A stretch of DNA of 64,000 nucleotides from Panax quinquefolius (Eukaryota; Streptophyta; Magnoliopsida; Apiales; Araliaceae): positions 33,453,544-33,517,543 of the forward strand of contig CM035165.1 of NCBI GenBank assembly GCA_020205615.1, written 5' to 3'. The notes beneath the pieces are model-generated. The model saw only the letters and a list, made by a program, of their open reading frames with translations, was not told the origin of the DNA and did no database searches. The translations under genes were made by a program, and so were the position numbers. Shown here one piece after another: positions 1 through 12,384 of this stretch (within the stretch, counting starts at the first letter, position 1; each line of letters starts with the position of its first letter).

Positions 1-1876
1 TGGATTTTAGTGTGGAATTTCTACCTTTTTGAGTCGGGGTTACTATTCACATTATATGTAGACTATTCATGTATATAAGGCACTATTTACGATATGATAT
101 TATTTACGTTATTTTATGATTTATGTATGAAATACGAGTACTATTCACGAGTTACTATTCATGAGTTCTTATTCACGCAGTACTATTCACGACAAAGTTG
201 GTTTCTTTTTCTGACCAAATTATCGTTGATTTATGAATATTGCTCTTGAGATAAGTGCAGTTGTTGATCATATTATTTTTATTATCATATATAACATTTT
301 TATAACCCTGATGTTGAAATTCTCTTTCACTTGAGTATATAGATGGGTAGATTATTGGTATGATCATGACTAGGGTTCTCTTTGGCCAGTAGTGAAAAGT
401 TGAATTGTGACTGGTATGATCATGACCATGAATTTATAATTGAATATCTTTAGCTTAAGTGCAAAGGTGAAATAATCAACATGTTTATAATTATTGTTTA
501 TATAAATTTCGAAATGATTATATATTTCTTTGAGATATTAATATATTTGATGCATAATGCAAATATGAGCTGTTGATGAATATATTTGGCTGTAGTGAAA
601 ATAAAATATGAATATATTTGATGAATATATTAAGCTGTTGAGGAATATCTTTGGCTGTAGTGCAAAAGATGGTTTGTTGATGAATATCTTTGGCCAGTAG
701 TGCAAAGATGACATGTTGTTGAATATCTTTGGTAGTAGTGCAAAGATGGTGCATTGACGAATATCTTTGGCCCGTAGTGAAAAAAGATGAATTTATCGAT
801 ATGATTATGAATAGAAATGTGATTTGGTATAACCATGATCTTTGATGTTTCAGGTGAAGATAGGTTATGAAAATTATCTTCGTCCTGGATGAGAAGAGGA
901 ATTTAGAACCACAATTATGATTATGAGTTATTCATATGATTGTAGAAAGGAACTGTTGAGTGATGTTACAGGGATAAAACATTATTGGTGGATCTTTAAC
1001 ATGGAGAAGATAATAGACTTTATGGTCTATTTGACTCTTCTAATGGATTGCTCGTTCCGCTGCAACTATGGTTGAAAAATTTTATCATCTACCATATGTT
1101 CTAAATCTCTGATTTATTATTGATGAAGGCTATTGATAATTTAATTATCTTTAGTCATGATATTTTTTACTGAACTAGTTGTGCTCACCCTTTTACTTCA
1201 CAATTCCTTTCAGGTAATAAAAGTGTAGCTGGGTCGAGTGGGGGATAACAGGGGAATAGAACGGTGGTCTATAGCTGTTGAGGGTGAGGCAAACCCAACG
1301 TTGGAAGGGTGTTTTGTCACTATCATACAAGATGTTTAATGACATATAACCTCGTATCATCATAAGATAGGGATGTGCTCATCCACTTGCTGAGTATATA
1401 TACGAGCACTACCTATATAATCTTGGTGTTTGTTTGAAGTATAATTCTCAATTAGAGACAGTGGAGATAATGATATGTTAAGAGAAGACTTACCATTGGG
1501 AAGAATATGATAGTAATCTTCTTGTTTTACTTTGGGGTCTATTGGGTCAACCAAGGATAATTCTGTGGCCATATGATATCTATCATAACCTAAACGCATG
1601 GCCTCCCATGTACGAAGGTTTCCTAGAGCACTTCCCAAAGATTTTAATTTCTAAAACATTTTTTGACTATACCTTTATGTAAGGTGTCATTGTGAGGTGC
1701 TGTTCACGGTTGGGACATGTGTGACATTTGGTATATATTTGTATCCAAACTCACAACATATGTGTTGTTGTATTTTTTACAATAATTGTTGTAATAAAGT
1801 TGTATTTTTTTTCTTTACATGTATTTGGCGACTCAAAATAGGTTGGATGGTATGGACCTATTTTGGGGTTGTCACA
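1..1876 (+). mobile_element. Right part of a Tekay-type Ty3/gypsy LTR
   Basis: This is LTR sequence cut by the window edge. It ends in the family terminus (…GGACCTATTTTGGGGTTGTCACA), which also closes the LTRs at 11106, 15983, 43643 and 57716. It carries the family's internal arrays: 'actattcac' units near 40-195 and a ~38-bp unit containing 'gaatatctttggc…gtagtgcaaag' at about 640-800. The stretch around 960-1240 matches the LTR segment just before the GTCACA end in the other copies. No protein is supported; the small reading frames here are by-products of the repeats. The join at 1871-1876 to the next LTR piece shares the hexamer GTCACA. Confidence 0.75.
640..800. repeat. ~38-bp tandem array with hairpin core
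   Basis: Four clear units start near 643, 682, 720 and 758. Each holds ATCTTTG, about ten bases of 'gcccgtagtg' type, then CAAAGAT, so each can fold into a 7-bp stem. The same core recurs in every LTR copy of the window, in both orientations. Confidence 0.7.
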
Positions 1877-3497
1877 ATCTGTATAATATTTTATATATTA
1901 TTAAATCAATAATTGAGACGACAAAGTTATTCATATTATTATTTACAATATAGACAATGTCTAGAAGTTCTGTCAAGGAGAGGTTTGGTCACCTAATTTG
2001 CGCGCCAATAAGAAGAAATCCTTATCGGAAAGCCCCCTCTTTCCTGGGAACGACCTGGTTGTTAAATATTATGAATTATAATATTAATGATGAATAAGTT
2101 TGTATTGATTAAAGATGAAATTGATAGTTCCATTGTGTTGGAATTATTAGTGTTAGTGAAAATCGACATTTATTTCGATAATAATTGATGTCGGGAGGTT
2201 ATATTGACCAATCGAGTAATTAACCGGATAAATGAGCAATTAATTGCTATTGATTCACATGATTATAACTATTTGTTCACATGTGTGTACTATTGATTCA
2301 CATTCATTTACTATTAGGGGAGTTGGTGCAAGATTGATAATACTTGTATGACTAAGTTAAAAATGGAGGTATAGATGGAAGTACTATATTGTAATTCATA
2401 TTTTCACATGTCTAGAACTATTGATTCACATGATTTACTATTGATTCACATGATTTACTATTAGGGGAGGTGGTGCAAGTTTGAAAATTAAAAATGAAGG
2501 AAAAGATAAAGGTATTATACTATAATATTTCGAGCCCCAAAACGTGCAATTATCGAAGCTATATTTTCCTATAAATAGAAGCTCATTCCTTCATTATTTT
2601 TCACCAATTCACTAAAGCTATAGAGCAATTATTATAGAGAGGAATTATAGAGAAAAGAAGGAAAGAAGTCTGCTACCTCACTATTCCAGTATCCTGTTTT
2701 CTTCTGAGGTAAGGGATATTATTATTATAGTAAGGGGTATTATTTCTTTCGTATTCATGAAGAGAGCTTCTGTTATTCCATTCTTTATTATTATGTTGAA
2801 TAACTTTGCTCTATGCGAAGTACCGCATATATGGTGAAATTCTTCTGTTATTCCATTCTTTATTATTCTATTGGAATAACCTGTATGTACGGTCTATCGC
2901 ATGCCTGGTGAATTCTGTTGTAATTCCATTCTTTATTATTCTGTTGAAATATCCTATCTGTGCGAATTACGCATGACCTGATTCCCTTCTTTATTATTAT
3001 TTTGGAATGACCTGTGTATGTGAAGTACCGCATACATGGTGAAATTCTTCTGTTATTCCATTCTTTATTATTATGTTGGAATAACCTGTCTATGCGAAGT
3101 ACCGCATACATAGTGAAATTCTTCTGTTATTGCATTCTTTATTATTCTATTGGAATATCACATGCTGTGCGTGATTATGCATGACTGGTTCCATTCTTTA
3201 TTATTCTATTGGAATATCCATCGCGGATTCGCATGACCGGTTCCATTCTTTATTATTCTATTGGAATATCTTCTTGTGCACGGATTACGCATGACTTGGT
3301 TCCATTCTATATTATTCATTGGAATAACTCGTCTGCATGCGGCCTATCGCATGCATGGTGAATTCTTATGTTATTCCATTCTTTATTATTCATTGGAATA
3401 ACTCGTCTACACGCGGACTCTGCGCATGCACGGTGAATGACCTTTCGTATTCATTCTTTATTAAATTTTGGAAATGATCTGTCTACGTGGATTACCG
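1872..3497 (+). mobile_element. Truncated Tekay-type LTR, plus orientation (fold-back arm)
   Basis: This stretch is the inverted copy of 5197-6554 in the minus-strand LTR that follows. Shared landmarks are 'ggagaggtttggtcacctaatt', the 'aagccccctctttc' block, the TATA box (tataaatag near 2572), the leader, and the splice-donor-like gaggtaagggat (GT at 2709-2710). It lacks both the true LTR start and the GTCACA end. It breaks off at 'attaccg' (3497), where the opposite-strand LTR begins. The arm is longer than its partner mainly because it has more units of the 70-75-bp array. Confidence 0.75.
2771..3440 (+). repeat. 70-75-bp tandem array, two hairpins per unit
   Basis: About nine units begin with 'tgttattccattctttattatt' or a variant (starts near 2771, 2846, 2916 and onward). 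In each, TTATTCCA pairs with TGGAATAA across about 16 bases. A second small inverted repeat follows, such as TATGCG-AAGTAC-CGCATA at 2812-2829 or GCATGCG-GCCTAT-CGCATGC at 3335-3354. Inverted versions lie at about 5200-5690 and 9000-9460, and shorter plus-strand versions at 14650-14960 and 21850-22200. Confidence 0.8.
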
Positions 3498-3498
3498 T

Positions 3499-6400
3499 TG
3501 TCACGCCCCCAAAACAGGTATACATCACGTATCTTGAGTCGCCAGATATCACACTACATAAATCAACTACAAACTTAATTATACAACTGTCGTGTAAAAA
3601 TATGACAAAACATAGCTGAGTTTATAAAACGAATATTGTCTTCTAGACAATATACACACTCAATAAAGTCCTCATTATAATTATTATCACACTATTTCAT
3701 AGAATAGTGAGGACTACTAAAGCCACTTATCCTGGACCATCACTCCATTTCCCGACTCGTCCCAGCTATATTCTTATTTCTTGAAGAGAACAATGAAAGA
3801 AAAGGGTGAGATCAACTAGCCCAGTAAGAAATATTATGACTAAGATAATGCAGAATAAATTATCCTTAGCCTTCAACAATATAACAACTGATAGAATATA
3901 ATAGACAACAAGTTTTAGATCAACAACAACTGCGGAACAAGCAATCCATTAGAAGAGTCAAGTAGAGCATGATATCTACTATCTTCTATGATTTAAAAAG
4001 TTTATCATCAAAATTTATCTCTTTAATACCCAATAACAGTTCTTTATTATTCCCAGGATGAAGATGATTTTCATCACCTGTCTTCACCTGAACCACCAAA
4101 GATTTTAGTTAAATTCACAATACATGTTTATAATAATGTGAATCAACAGTTTCTCCTTGCCACAAAGGCTTAATAGAACGTTCACTCAATATCCTTTCCC
4201 CAAAGGCTAAAGATATTCAAATGTATTAACAATGATCATACCAATCCGTTGTCTGCCTTTGCATTACGGGCCAAATATATTCAACTATAAAACCAATGGT
4301 GATGATTATACAATTCAATTGTTTGTCAGTGCACTACGGCCAAATACATTCAACTGTTAACTAATAGTCATGATCCTGCCAATCACATCATCAAATTATC
4401 CATGCACTGCGGGCAAAGGATATTCGTTAGTATCATCACTGGTCATGATCATGTCATACACCTTTCCATCTTTGCACTACGGGCCAAAGCTATCAATCAA
4501 CAATTCGTCTTTGCACGTAAGCCAAAGATATACAACTGTAGAACCAATAATCAACGATCCATCTTTGAACGTAAGCCAAAGATATACAACTATAAAACCA
4601 ATAATCAACAATCCATCTATGCACGTAAGCCACAGATTACTTTCACCACAATATAAGCATGAGATTGATGACAATGATATAAGCATTAATCAAATGAAAT
4701 CAAGGATAAATATTAAAGACTTTAAATTTATCCAGAGTTTAAAAATATCCAAATTGTCAACATGATACTGCTTTGTGGAGTAAAATTCAAGAATAATATT
4801 CATGTACCAAAAATAATTTGGACAGAAAAGAAATATATTTTTCGGGTAAATAGTACTCCGTGAATAATACTTCGGGAATAGTACCTCGTGAATAGTTCCC
4901 CAGCATGAAAAGTACCCCAAATACCCGAGTGAATAATATTTGGGTGAATAGTAATTTAGGTGAATAGTAACTCGTGAATAGTAACTCGTGAATAGTACTC
5001 CGACACGAAAAGTGCCCCGAATACACGACTGAATAATACTAAAGTAAATAGTAACCGGGTGAATAGTAACCCGTGAATAGTAACTCGTTAAAAAAATACC
5101 TAAGAAAATGATATTTCATGACGAGTACAAAACAAACGATATCTCATACGAGTATAATAAATATACGAAACTGCAAATGGATTTTCACCCGCTATGCGGT
5201 AATCCACGTAGACAAATCATTTTCACAATTTAATAAAGAATGAATACAAAGGATCATTCACCATGCATGCGGTAATCCACATGCATGAGTTATTCCAATG
5301 AATAATAAAGAATGGAATAACAAAAGAATTCACCGTGCATCGCGATAGAGCCGCATAAACAAAAGTTATTCCAATGAATAATAAATAATGGAACGAATTA
5401 AATCACGCGTAATACGATGCATGAGGATATTCCAATGTAATAATAAAGAATGGAACTGTGTCATGCGTAATCCGCGCATGCATGGATATTCAATAAAGAA
5501 TAATAAAGAATGGAATAATGTAAGAATTTTACCATGATATCAGATTGCAGATGTATAAAAGTTATTCCAACATAATAATAAATAATGGAATAACATAAGA
5601 ATTTCACCATGTTTGCGGTACTTCACATAGACAGGTTATTCCAACATAATAATAAAGAATGGAATAACAGAAGCTCTCTTTATGAATACGAAAGAAATAA
5701 TACACCTTACTATAATAATGATATCCTTTGCCTCAGAAGAAAACTGGATACTAGAATAGTGAGTTAGCAGACTTCTCTTCTCTTTTCTCTCTATAATTTC
5801 TCTCTATAATAATTGCTCTATATCTTTAGTGAATTGGTGAAAAATAATGAAGGAATGAGCTTCTATTTATAGAAAAATATAGTTTCAATAATTGCACGTT
5901 TTGGGGCTCGAAATATTACAGTATAATACCTTCCTCTTTTCCTTTTTTTTAATTTAGTCCTGCAAGTATTATCAAACTTGCACCACCTCCCCTAATAGTA
6001 AATCATGTGAATCAATAGTTCTAGACATGTGAGAATACGAATTACAGTATAGTACATCCATCTATACCTCCATTTTTAACTTAGTCATGCAAGTATTATC
6101 AATCTTGAACCAACTCCCCTAATAGAAAATAAAGGGAATCAATTAGACACACATGTGAACAAATAGTTATAATCATGTGAATCAATAGCAATTAATTGCT
6201 CATTTATCCGGTTAATTACCCGATTGGTCAATATAACCTCCCGACGTCAATTATTATCGAAATAAATGTCGATTTTCACTAACACTAATAATTCCAACAC
6301 AATGGAACTATCAATTTCATCTTTAATCAACACAAATTTATTCATCATTAATATTATAATTCACAATATTTAACAACCAGGTCGCTCCCAAGAAAGAGGG

Positions 6401-7017
6401 GGCTTTTCGATAAGGATTTCTCCTTATTAGCGCGCAATTAGGTGACCAAACCTCTCATTGACAGAACTTCTAGACATATAATAATATAAATAACTTTGTC
6501 GTCTTAATTATTGATTTAATAATATATAAAATATTATGCAGATGATACTGTGACAATAATTGAATCAATAATATGAAAGATATGATGCATCAATTACTAT
6601 AGCAATAATTGAGTATAACTAAGTGACTTCTCACGTAAGCATCAATAATCAATCTGGTGTGTTTCTTATGCAACCACGCAGACTTCGTATTTTTTACTAC
6701 TAGGGTAGTTCAGCGTTTTACTTGGTAACACTTTCGCCGTTATTTTTATCAAAAGATAATTTTGTCGTTTACCAACTACGACAATACTTCCGTTGTGGGG
6801 TCCACCAATGATTAATGTGTCGTCGTACGGATATTCCCCGACAAAAAGAATATTTTCCAACCAAACGAATATTTCTTAACAACTTGCTTACTTTGCAAAA
6901 AAATAAATCACATATCACCCTTAACTTTAACCTTTTATCAATTTAACCATTTAAGAAATAAAATAATAATTATAAGAAAATTTAATACTTTCATTTCATA
7001 AAATTCGGGGTCGTACA
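3499..7017 (-). mobile_element. Full-length 3.5-kb LTR, minus strand (3' LTR of a deleted element)
   Basis: On the minus strand it starts TGTACGACCCCGAATTT (7017) and ends …GGGGGCGTGACA (3499; the usual end is GTCACA). This is the only apparently complete LTR of this subfamily here, 3519 bp, long even for Tekay. It contains the 14-bp 'actattcac' array (4850-5090), the 'cttacgtgcaaagatg' array (about 4480-4640), the hairpin array (5200-5690), a leader with TATA, and the promoter-distal block 'ggtcacctaattgcgcg'. The donor-like site reads GAGGCAAAGGAT here, a change from GAGGTAAGGGAT. Confidence 0.75.
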
Positions 7018-7284
7018 ATCTCCCCTCCTTATGAAATTTCGCCCTCGAAATTTACGTACCTGGTAGTTCCAAGAGGTGAGGATACCTTGATTTCATTTCA
7101 GAAATACTGTCACAAAACAAGGGTTAATTGACATATAATATATTATCCCTATACTTTGACTAACCAATTAAATACCAAATAAACTTAGGTTGGTCATACT
7201 AGCGAAGGAATTCTCCGTTTCTCCCCTCCTAGTTCTTCTCTCACATCTCAGTCAAGGATCATATCCCTAAGCTTTGATACCAAC
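7018..7284 (-). mobile_element. Collapsed internal region of a Tekay mini-element
   Basis: Read on the minus strand, this begins with a primer-binding site after the 5' LTR (ttggtatcaaagcttaggga, 7264-7283). The same 5' leader as the complete element at 15984-16160 follows, with the acceptor-like 'ttttgtgacag'. It then jumps to the last codons of the chromodomain region ('tctgaaatgaaatcaaggtatcc'), and ends in a purine-rich tract (aaggaggggagat) before the 3' LTR. Everything between the leader and the pol tail (about 4.6 kb in the relative at 13614) is missing. The element can encode no protein but keeps the cis signals for mobilisation. Confidence 0.8.
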
Positions 7285-9764
7285 TGTGACGCCCCCAAAA
7301 ACAGGTATACATCACCAGATATCACAATACATAAATCAACTACAAACTTAATTATACAACTGTCGTGTAAAAATACGACAAAACATAGCTGAGTTTTTAA
7401 AACGAATATTGTCTTCTAGACAATATCCACACTCAAAAAAGTCCTCATTACAATTATTATCACACTATTTTACAGAATAGTGAGGACTACTAAAGCCACT
7501 TATCCTTGACCATCACTCCATTTCTCGACTCGTCCCAGCTATATTCTTTTTCCCTGAAGAGAACAATGAAAGAAAAGGGTGAAGTCAACTAGCCTAGTAA
7601 GAAATATTATGACTAAGATAATGCAGAATAAATTATCCTTAGCCTTCAACAGTATAACAACTGATAGAATATAATTGACAACAAGTTTTAGATCAACAAC
7701 AGTTGCGGAACAAGCAATCCATTAGAAGAGTCAAGTAGAGCATGATATCTACTATCTTCTATGATTTAAAAAGTTTATCATCAAATTTTATCGCTGTAAT
7801 ACCCATTAACAGTTCTTTATTATACCCAGGATGAAGATGATTTTCATCACATGTCTTCACCTGAACCACCAAAGATTTTAGTTAAATTCACAATACATGT
7901 TTATAATAATGTGAATCAACAGTTTCTCCTTGCCACAAAGGCTTAATAGAACGTTCACTTAATATCCTTACCCCAAAGGCTAAAGATATTCAAATGTAAT
8001 AACAATGATCATACCAATCCGTTGTCTACCTTTGCACTACAGGCCAAAAATATTCAACTATAAAACCAATGGTCATAATCATACCAATCAATTGTTTGTC
8101 AGTGAATTATGGCCAAAGACATTCAACTGTAACTAATGGTCATGATCCTGCCAATCACATCATCGAATTATCCATGTACTACGGGCAAAGGATATTTGTT
8201 AGTATCATCACTGGTCATGATCATGTCATACACTTGTCCATCTTTGCACTACGGGACAAAGCTATCAATCAACAGTTCGTCTTTGCACGTAAGACAAAGA
8301 TATACAACTATAAAACCAATAATCAACGGTCTATCTTTGAATGTAAGCAAAAGTTATACAACTATAAAAGCAATAATCAACAATCCATCTATGCACGTAT
8401 GCCACAGATTACTTTCACCACAATATAAGCATGAGAATGATGACAATGATATAAACATTAATCAAATGAAATCAAGGATAAATATTAAAAACTTTAAATT
8501 TATCCAGAGTTTAAAAATATCCAAATTGTCAACATGATATGGCTTTGTGGAGTAAAATTCAAGAATAATATTCATGTACCAAAAATAATTTGGACAGAAA
8601 AGAAATATATTTTTTGGGTAGATAGTACCCCGTGAATAGTATCCCGTTAATAGTACTTCAAAAATAATACCTCGTGAATAGTACCCCGGCATGAAAAGTA
8701 CCCCAAATTCCCGAGTGAATAATATTCAGGTGAATAGTAATTTGTGTGAATAGTAACCTGTGAATAGTGACTCGTGAATAGTACTCTGACACGAAAAGTG
8801 CCCTGAATATCCGAGTGAATAATACTAGAGTGAATAGTAATCGGGTGAATAGTAACCCGTGAATAGTAACTCATAAAAAAATACCTAAGAAAATAATATT
8901 CCATGACGAGTACAAAAGAAATGATATCTCATACGAGTATAATAGAATATACGAAACTGCAAATGAATTTTCACCCTCCATGCGGTAATCCACGTGATGA
9001 GATCATTTCCACAATTTAATAAAGAATGAATACAAAGGATCATTCACCATGCATGCGGTAATCCACATGTATGCGAGTTATTCCAATAGAATAATAAAGA
9101 ATGGAATAATGAGAAGAATTCATCGGTATCACGATAGACCGCATGCATAACGAGTTATTCAATAGAATAATAAATAATGAAACAAGTCATGCATAATAAC
9201 GCGATGTATACAGACATGATATTCCAATGAATAATAAAAAATAGAACCGTGTCATGCGTAATCCGCAGATGTACATGATATTCAAATGAATAATAAAAAA
9301 TGGAATAATGAAGAATTTCACCATGTATGCGGTACTTCACATAGACAGGTTATTCCAACATAATAATAAAGAATGGAATAATAGAAGAATTTCACCATGT
9401 ATGCGGTACTTAGCATAGACAAGTTATTCCAACATGATAATAAAGAATAGAATAACAGAAGCTCTCTTCATGAATACGAAAGAAATAATACCCCTTACTA
9501 TAATAACGCTATCCCTTACCTTAAAAGAAAACTGGAATAGTGAGGTAGCAGACTTCTCTTCTCCTTTCTCTCTATAATTTCTCTCTATAATAATTGCTCT
9601 ATAGCTTTAGTGAATTGGTGAAAAATAATGAAGGAATTAGCTTCTATTTATAGGAAAATATAGTTTCAATAATTGCACGTTTTGGGGCTCGAAATATTAC
9701 AGTATAATACCTTCCTCTTTTTCTTTATTTTTAATTTAGTCCTACAAGTATTATCAAACTTACA
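7285..9764 (-). mobile_element. Truncated 5' LTR of the mini-element, minus strand
   Basis: It ends at TGTGACGCCCCC (7285, minus strand) directly next to the primer-binding site, so it is the 5' LTR. It parallels 3499-5970 closely, with the same arrays and a donor-like ggtaagggat near 9515-9530. Its first ~1.05 kb is absent: at about 9764 the sequence turns into an opposite-strand LTR piece. Confidence 0.75.
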
Positions 9765-11106
9765 CTATTCCCGAAGTACTATTCACGGAGTACTATTTAC
9801 CCAAAAAAATATATTTTTTTCTGTCCAAATTATTTTTGGTACATGAATATTATTCTTGAATTTTACTCCACAAAGCAGTACCATGTTGACAATTTAGATA
9901 TTTTTAAACTCTGGATAAATTTAAAGTCTTTAATATTTATCCTTGATTTCGTTTGATTAATGTTTATATCATTGTCATCATTCTCATGCTTATATTGTGA
10001 TAAAAGTCATCTTTGGCTTACGTGCATAGATGGACTGTTGATTATTGGTTTTACAGTTGTATATTTTTGGCTTACGTGCAAAGATGGACTATTGATTATT
10101 GGTTTTATAGATGTATATCTTTGGCTTACGTGCAAAGATGGACAGGTGTATGACATGATCATGACCATTGGTGATAATAACGAATATCCTTGGCCCGTAG
10201 TGCATGAATAATTCGATGATGTGATTGGCAGGATCATGACCATTAGTTAATAGTTGAATGTCTTTGTCAGTAGTGATCGACATATTAATTGATTGGTATG
10301 ATCATGACCATTGGTTTTATAGTTGAATATCTTTGGCCCGTAGTGCAAAGGTAGACAACTGATTGGTATGATCATTGTTATTACATTTGAATATCTTTAG
10401 CCTTTGGGGTAAGGATATTGAGTAAACGTTTTATTAAGCCTTTGTGGCAAGGAGAAACTGGTTATTTATATGATTATTAATATGAATTGTGGATTTAACT
10501 ATAATCTTTTGTGGTTCAGGTGAAGACATGTGATGAGAGTTCTTTTTGTCTTGGGTATAACAAAGAACTATTGATGAGTATTACATGAATGAAATATTAA
10601 CGATGGACTTTTAATGTAGAGGAGATAGTAGACATTATGTTCTACTTGACTCTTCTAATGGATTGCTTATTCCGCTGCAGTTGTTAATCTAAAACTTGTT
10701 GTCTATTATATTTTATCAGTTGTTATACTGTTGAAGACTAAGGATAATTTATTTCGTATTATCTTACTCATAATATTTTTTACTGGGCTAGTTGAGCTCA
10801 CCCTTTTGCTTTCATTGTTCTCTCTAGGAAATGAGAATGTAGCTGGGACTAGTCGGGGAATGGAGTGATGGTCCAGATGATAGCATTAGTAGTCCTCACT
10901 ATTCTATGAAATAGTGTGATAATAAATGTATTGAGGACTCCATTTGAGTTGAATACTGTCTAGGAGACAATATTCGTATTAAAACTCTCAGTTTATATTT
11001 TATCGTATTTTACACGAAATTTGTATTATTAAATTGTATTTGAATTTTATACCATGTATCTGGCGACTCAAGATGGGTGATGTATACCTATTTTGGGGGC
11101 GTCACA
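9764..11106 (+). mobile_element. LTR right half, plus orientation (fold-back partner)
   Basis: This is the inverted copy of about 7285-8640 (and 3499-4882), ending at GGGGGCGTCACA (11106). It includes three ~54-bp units with 'tttggcttacgtgca' at about 10012, 10066 and 10120, and the block 'ggaaatgagaatgtagctgggactagtcgggg' common to all copies. It has no PBS or coding sequence. Confidence 0.75.
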
Positions 11107-11560
11107 ATAGAAACCAAAACTTAACAAAATGAGTATAGAATTCGAAATCTGAAACGAAATAATATTACTTACATACTACAGAGTATGGAAGAAAATATTA
11201 TTTCATATGAATACTGAACAAAAATAATATCCCTTACCTTGTTAAGAAGAGTATTCGAACTGGTATTGCGGGGATATTCTCGAAGAAAACTTGAATTGTT
11301 TTCTACGCTCAAAGCTTCCTTAAACTCTAAAGAAATACGCTCAATATTATAGAAGAAGAATTCTCTTATTCTTGTATGATTTTCAATTTTAACTAAGCAT
11401 CCTATTTATAGAAGAATGGAAGGGTACTGTTAAGAATTTTTAATTCACGGACGAAACATTCAAAACTAACGGGCCGAAACTTGCAACCCTCAGACACCCG
11501 CTTTTAAAAAAAATAATATTATAATATTCAAGTTAAACAAATAACTTTATATAAAATATA

Positions 11561-11980
11561 CTCCCTCCGTGTCATAGTCATAGGCTGATTTTTTATTTTG
11601 AGATGTCCCAATATATAGGCTACTTACTATTTATAAAATTTAGTTGGTTCATTTTTTTACTTTTATGCCCTTATAATAAATATTCAACCATTACTCTTTT
11701 TTTGAAAAAACAACATTCAATGTCATTATTTTTATCATCACATTTAATGTTGTTGTATTTTCTTTGGTTAAAGTTCTATGGTTATAGACTTTAATGGTCA
11801 GTACACGTCAATCAATGAAGTTGAGAGTTTCAGTGTGATAAGTAAGGAGTAATTAACTTATTCATTAATTCCATATTAAGGGGTATATGTGGAAAATTTA
11901 TGTTAAAATTGCCACTTAAATTGATTTTCTTAAACTATGTGCCAAAAAGAAATCAGCCTATAACTATGGGACGGAGGGAG
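11561..11980. mobile_element. Stowaway-type MITE (Tc1/mariner), 420 bp
   Basis: Terminal inverted repeats start CTCCCTCCGT and close ACGGAGGGAG, and continue inward (cataggctgattt / aaatcagcctataactatg). TA dinucleotides flank both sides (11559-11560 and 11981-11982), the expected Tc1/mariner target duplication. There is no transposase, so it depends on enzymes in trans. Confidence 0.9.
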
Positions 11981-12020
11981 TAATATATTCTATTTTTCAT
12001 AAAAAACAAAAATTATTATA

Positions 12021-12025
12021 ATATA

Positions 12026-12059
<34 letters not shown>
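12021..12059. repeat. (AT)n microsatellite
   Basis: Near-perfect AT repeat interrupted once by 'ac'. A second pure run lies at 12346-12381 in the same LTR. Confidence 0.9.
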
Positions 12060-12342
12060 GTATGGGGATGGTGATCCATCTGAGAAGATGATCAACAGCG
12101 CTCTCCGGCACCAACAGAAGATGGACCAGTTAATCAAAAGAGATGATTTGACCATCATCGACTTTCGGCAAAAGTAGGAAGCAAATCGGCAGCGGCATCA
12201 CCTTCTTTGTCTCCCAGTCAATCAACCGAAAGTAAAGATATATTTATATATATATATACACCTTTACAAAACCATTCTAGATTCCCCCACATTTTCAATA
12301 ATCCACCAACATATGGGCCCCACCTGACCCACTTGTCACTTT

Positions 12343-12384
<42 letters not shown>

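Noticed and set aside
2771..3440. CRISPR array
   Set aside because: Units are degenerate tandem repeats without unique spacers, in plant LTR sequence.
4370..4765. 131-codon frame with repeated 'SQRYTT' motifs (also 8136-8537)
   Set aside because: It is the LTR's tandem array read in one frame; inverted and shifted copies give other peptides.
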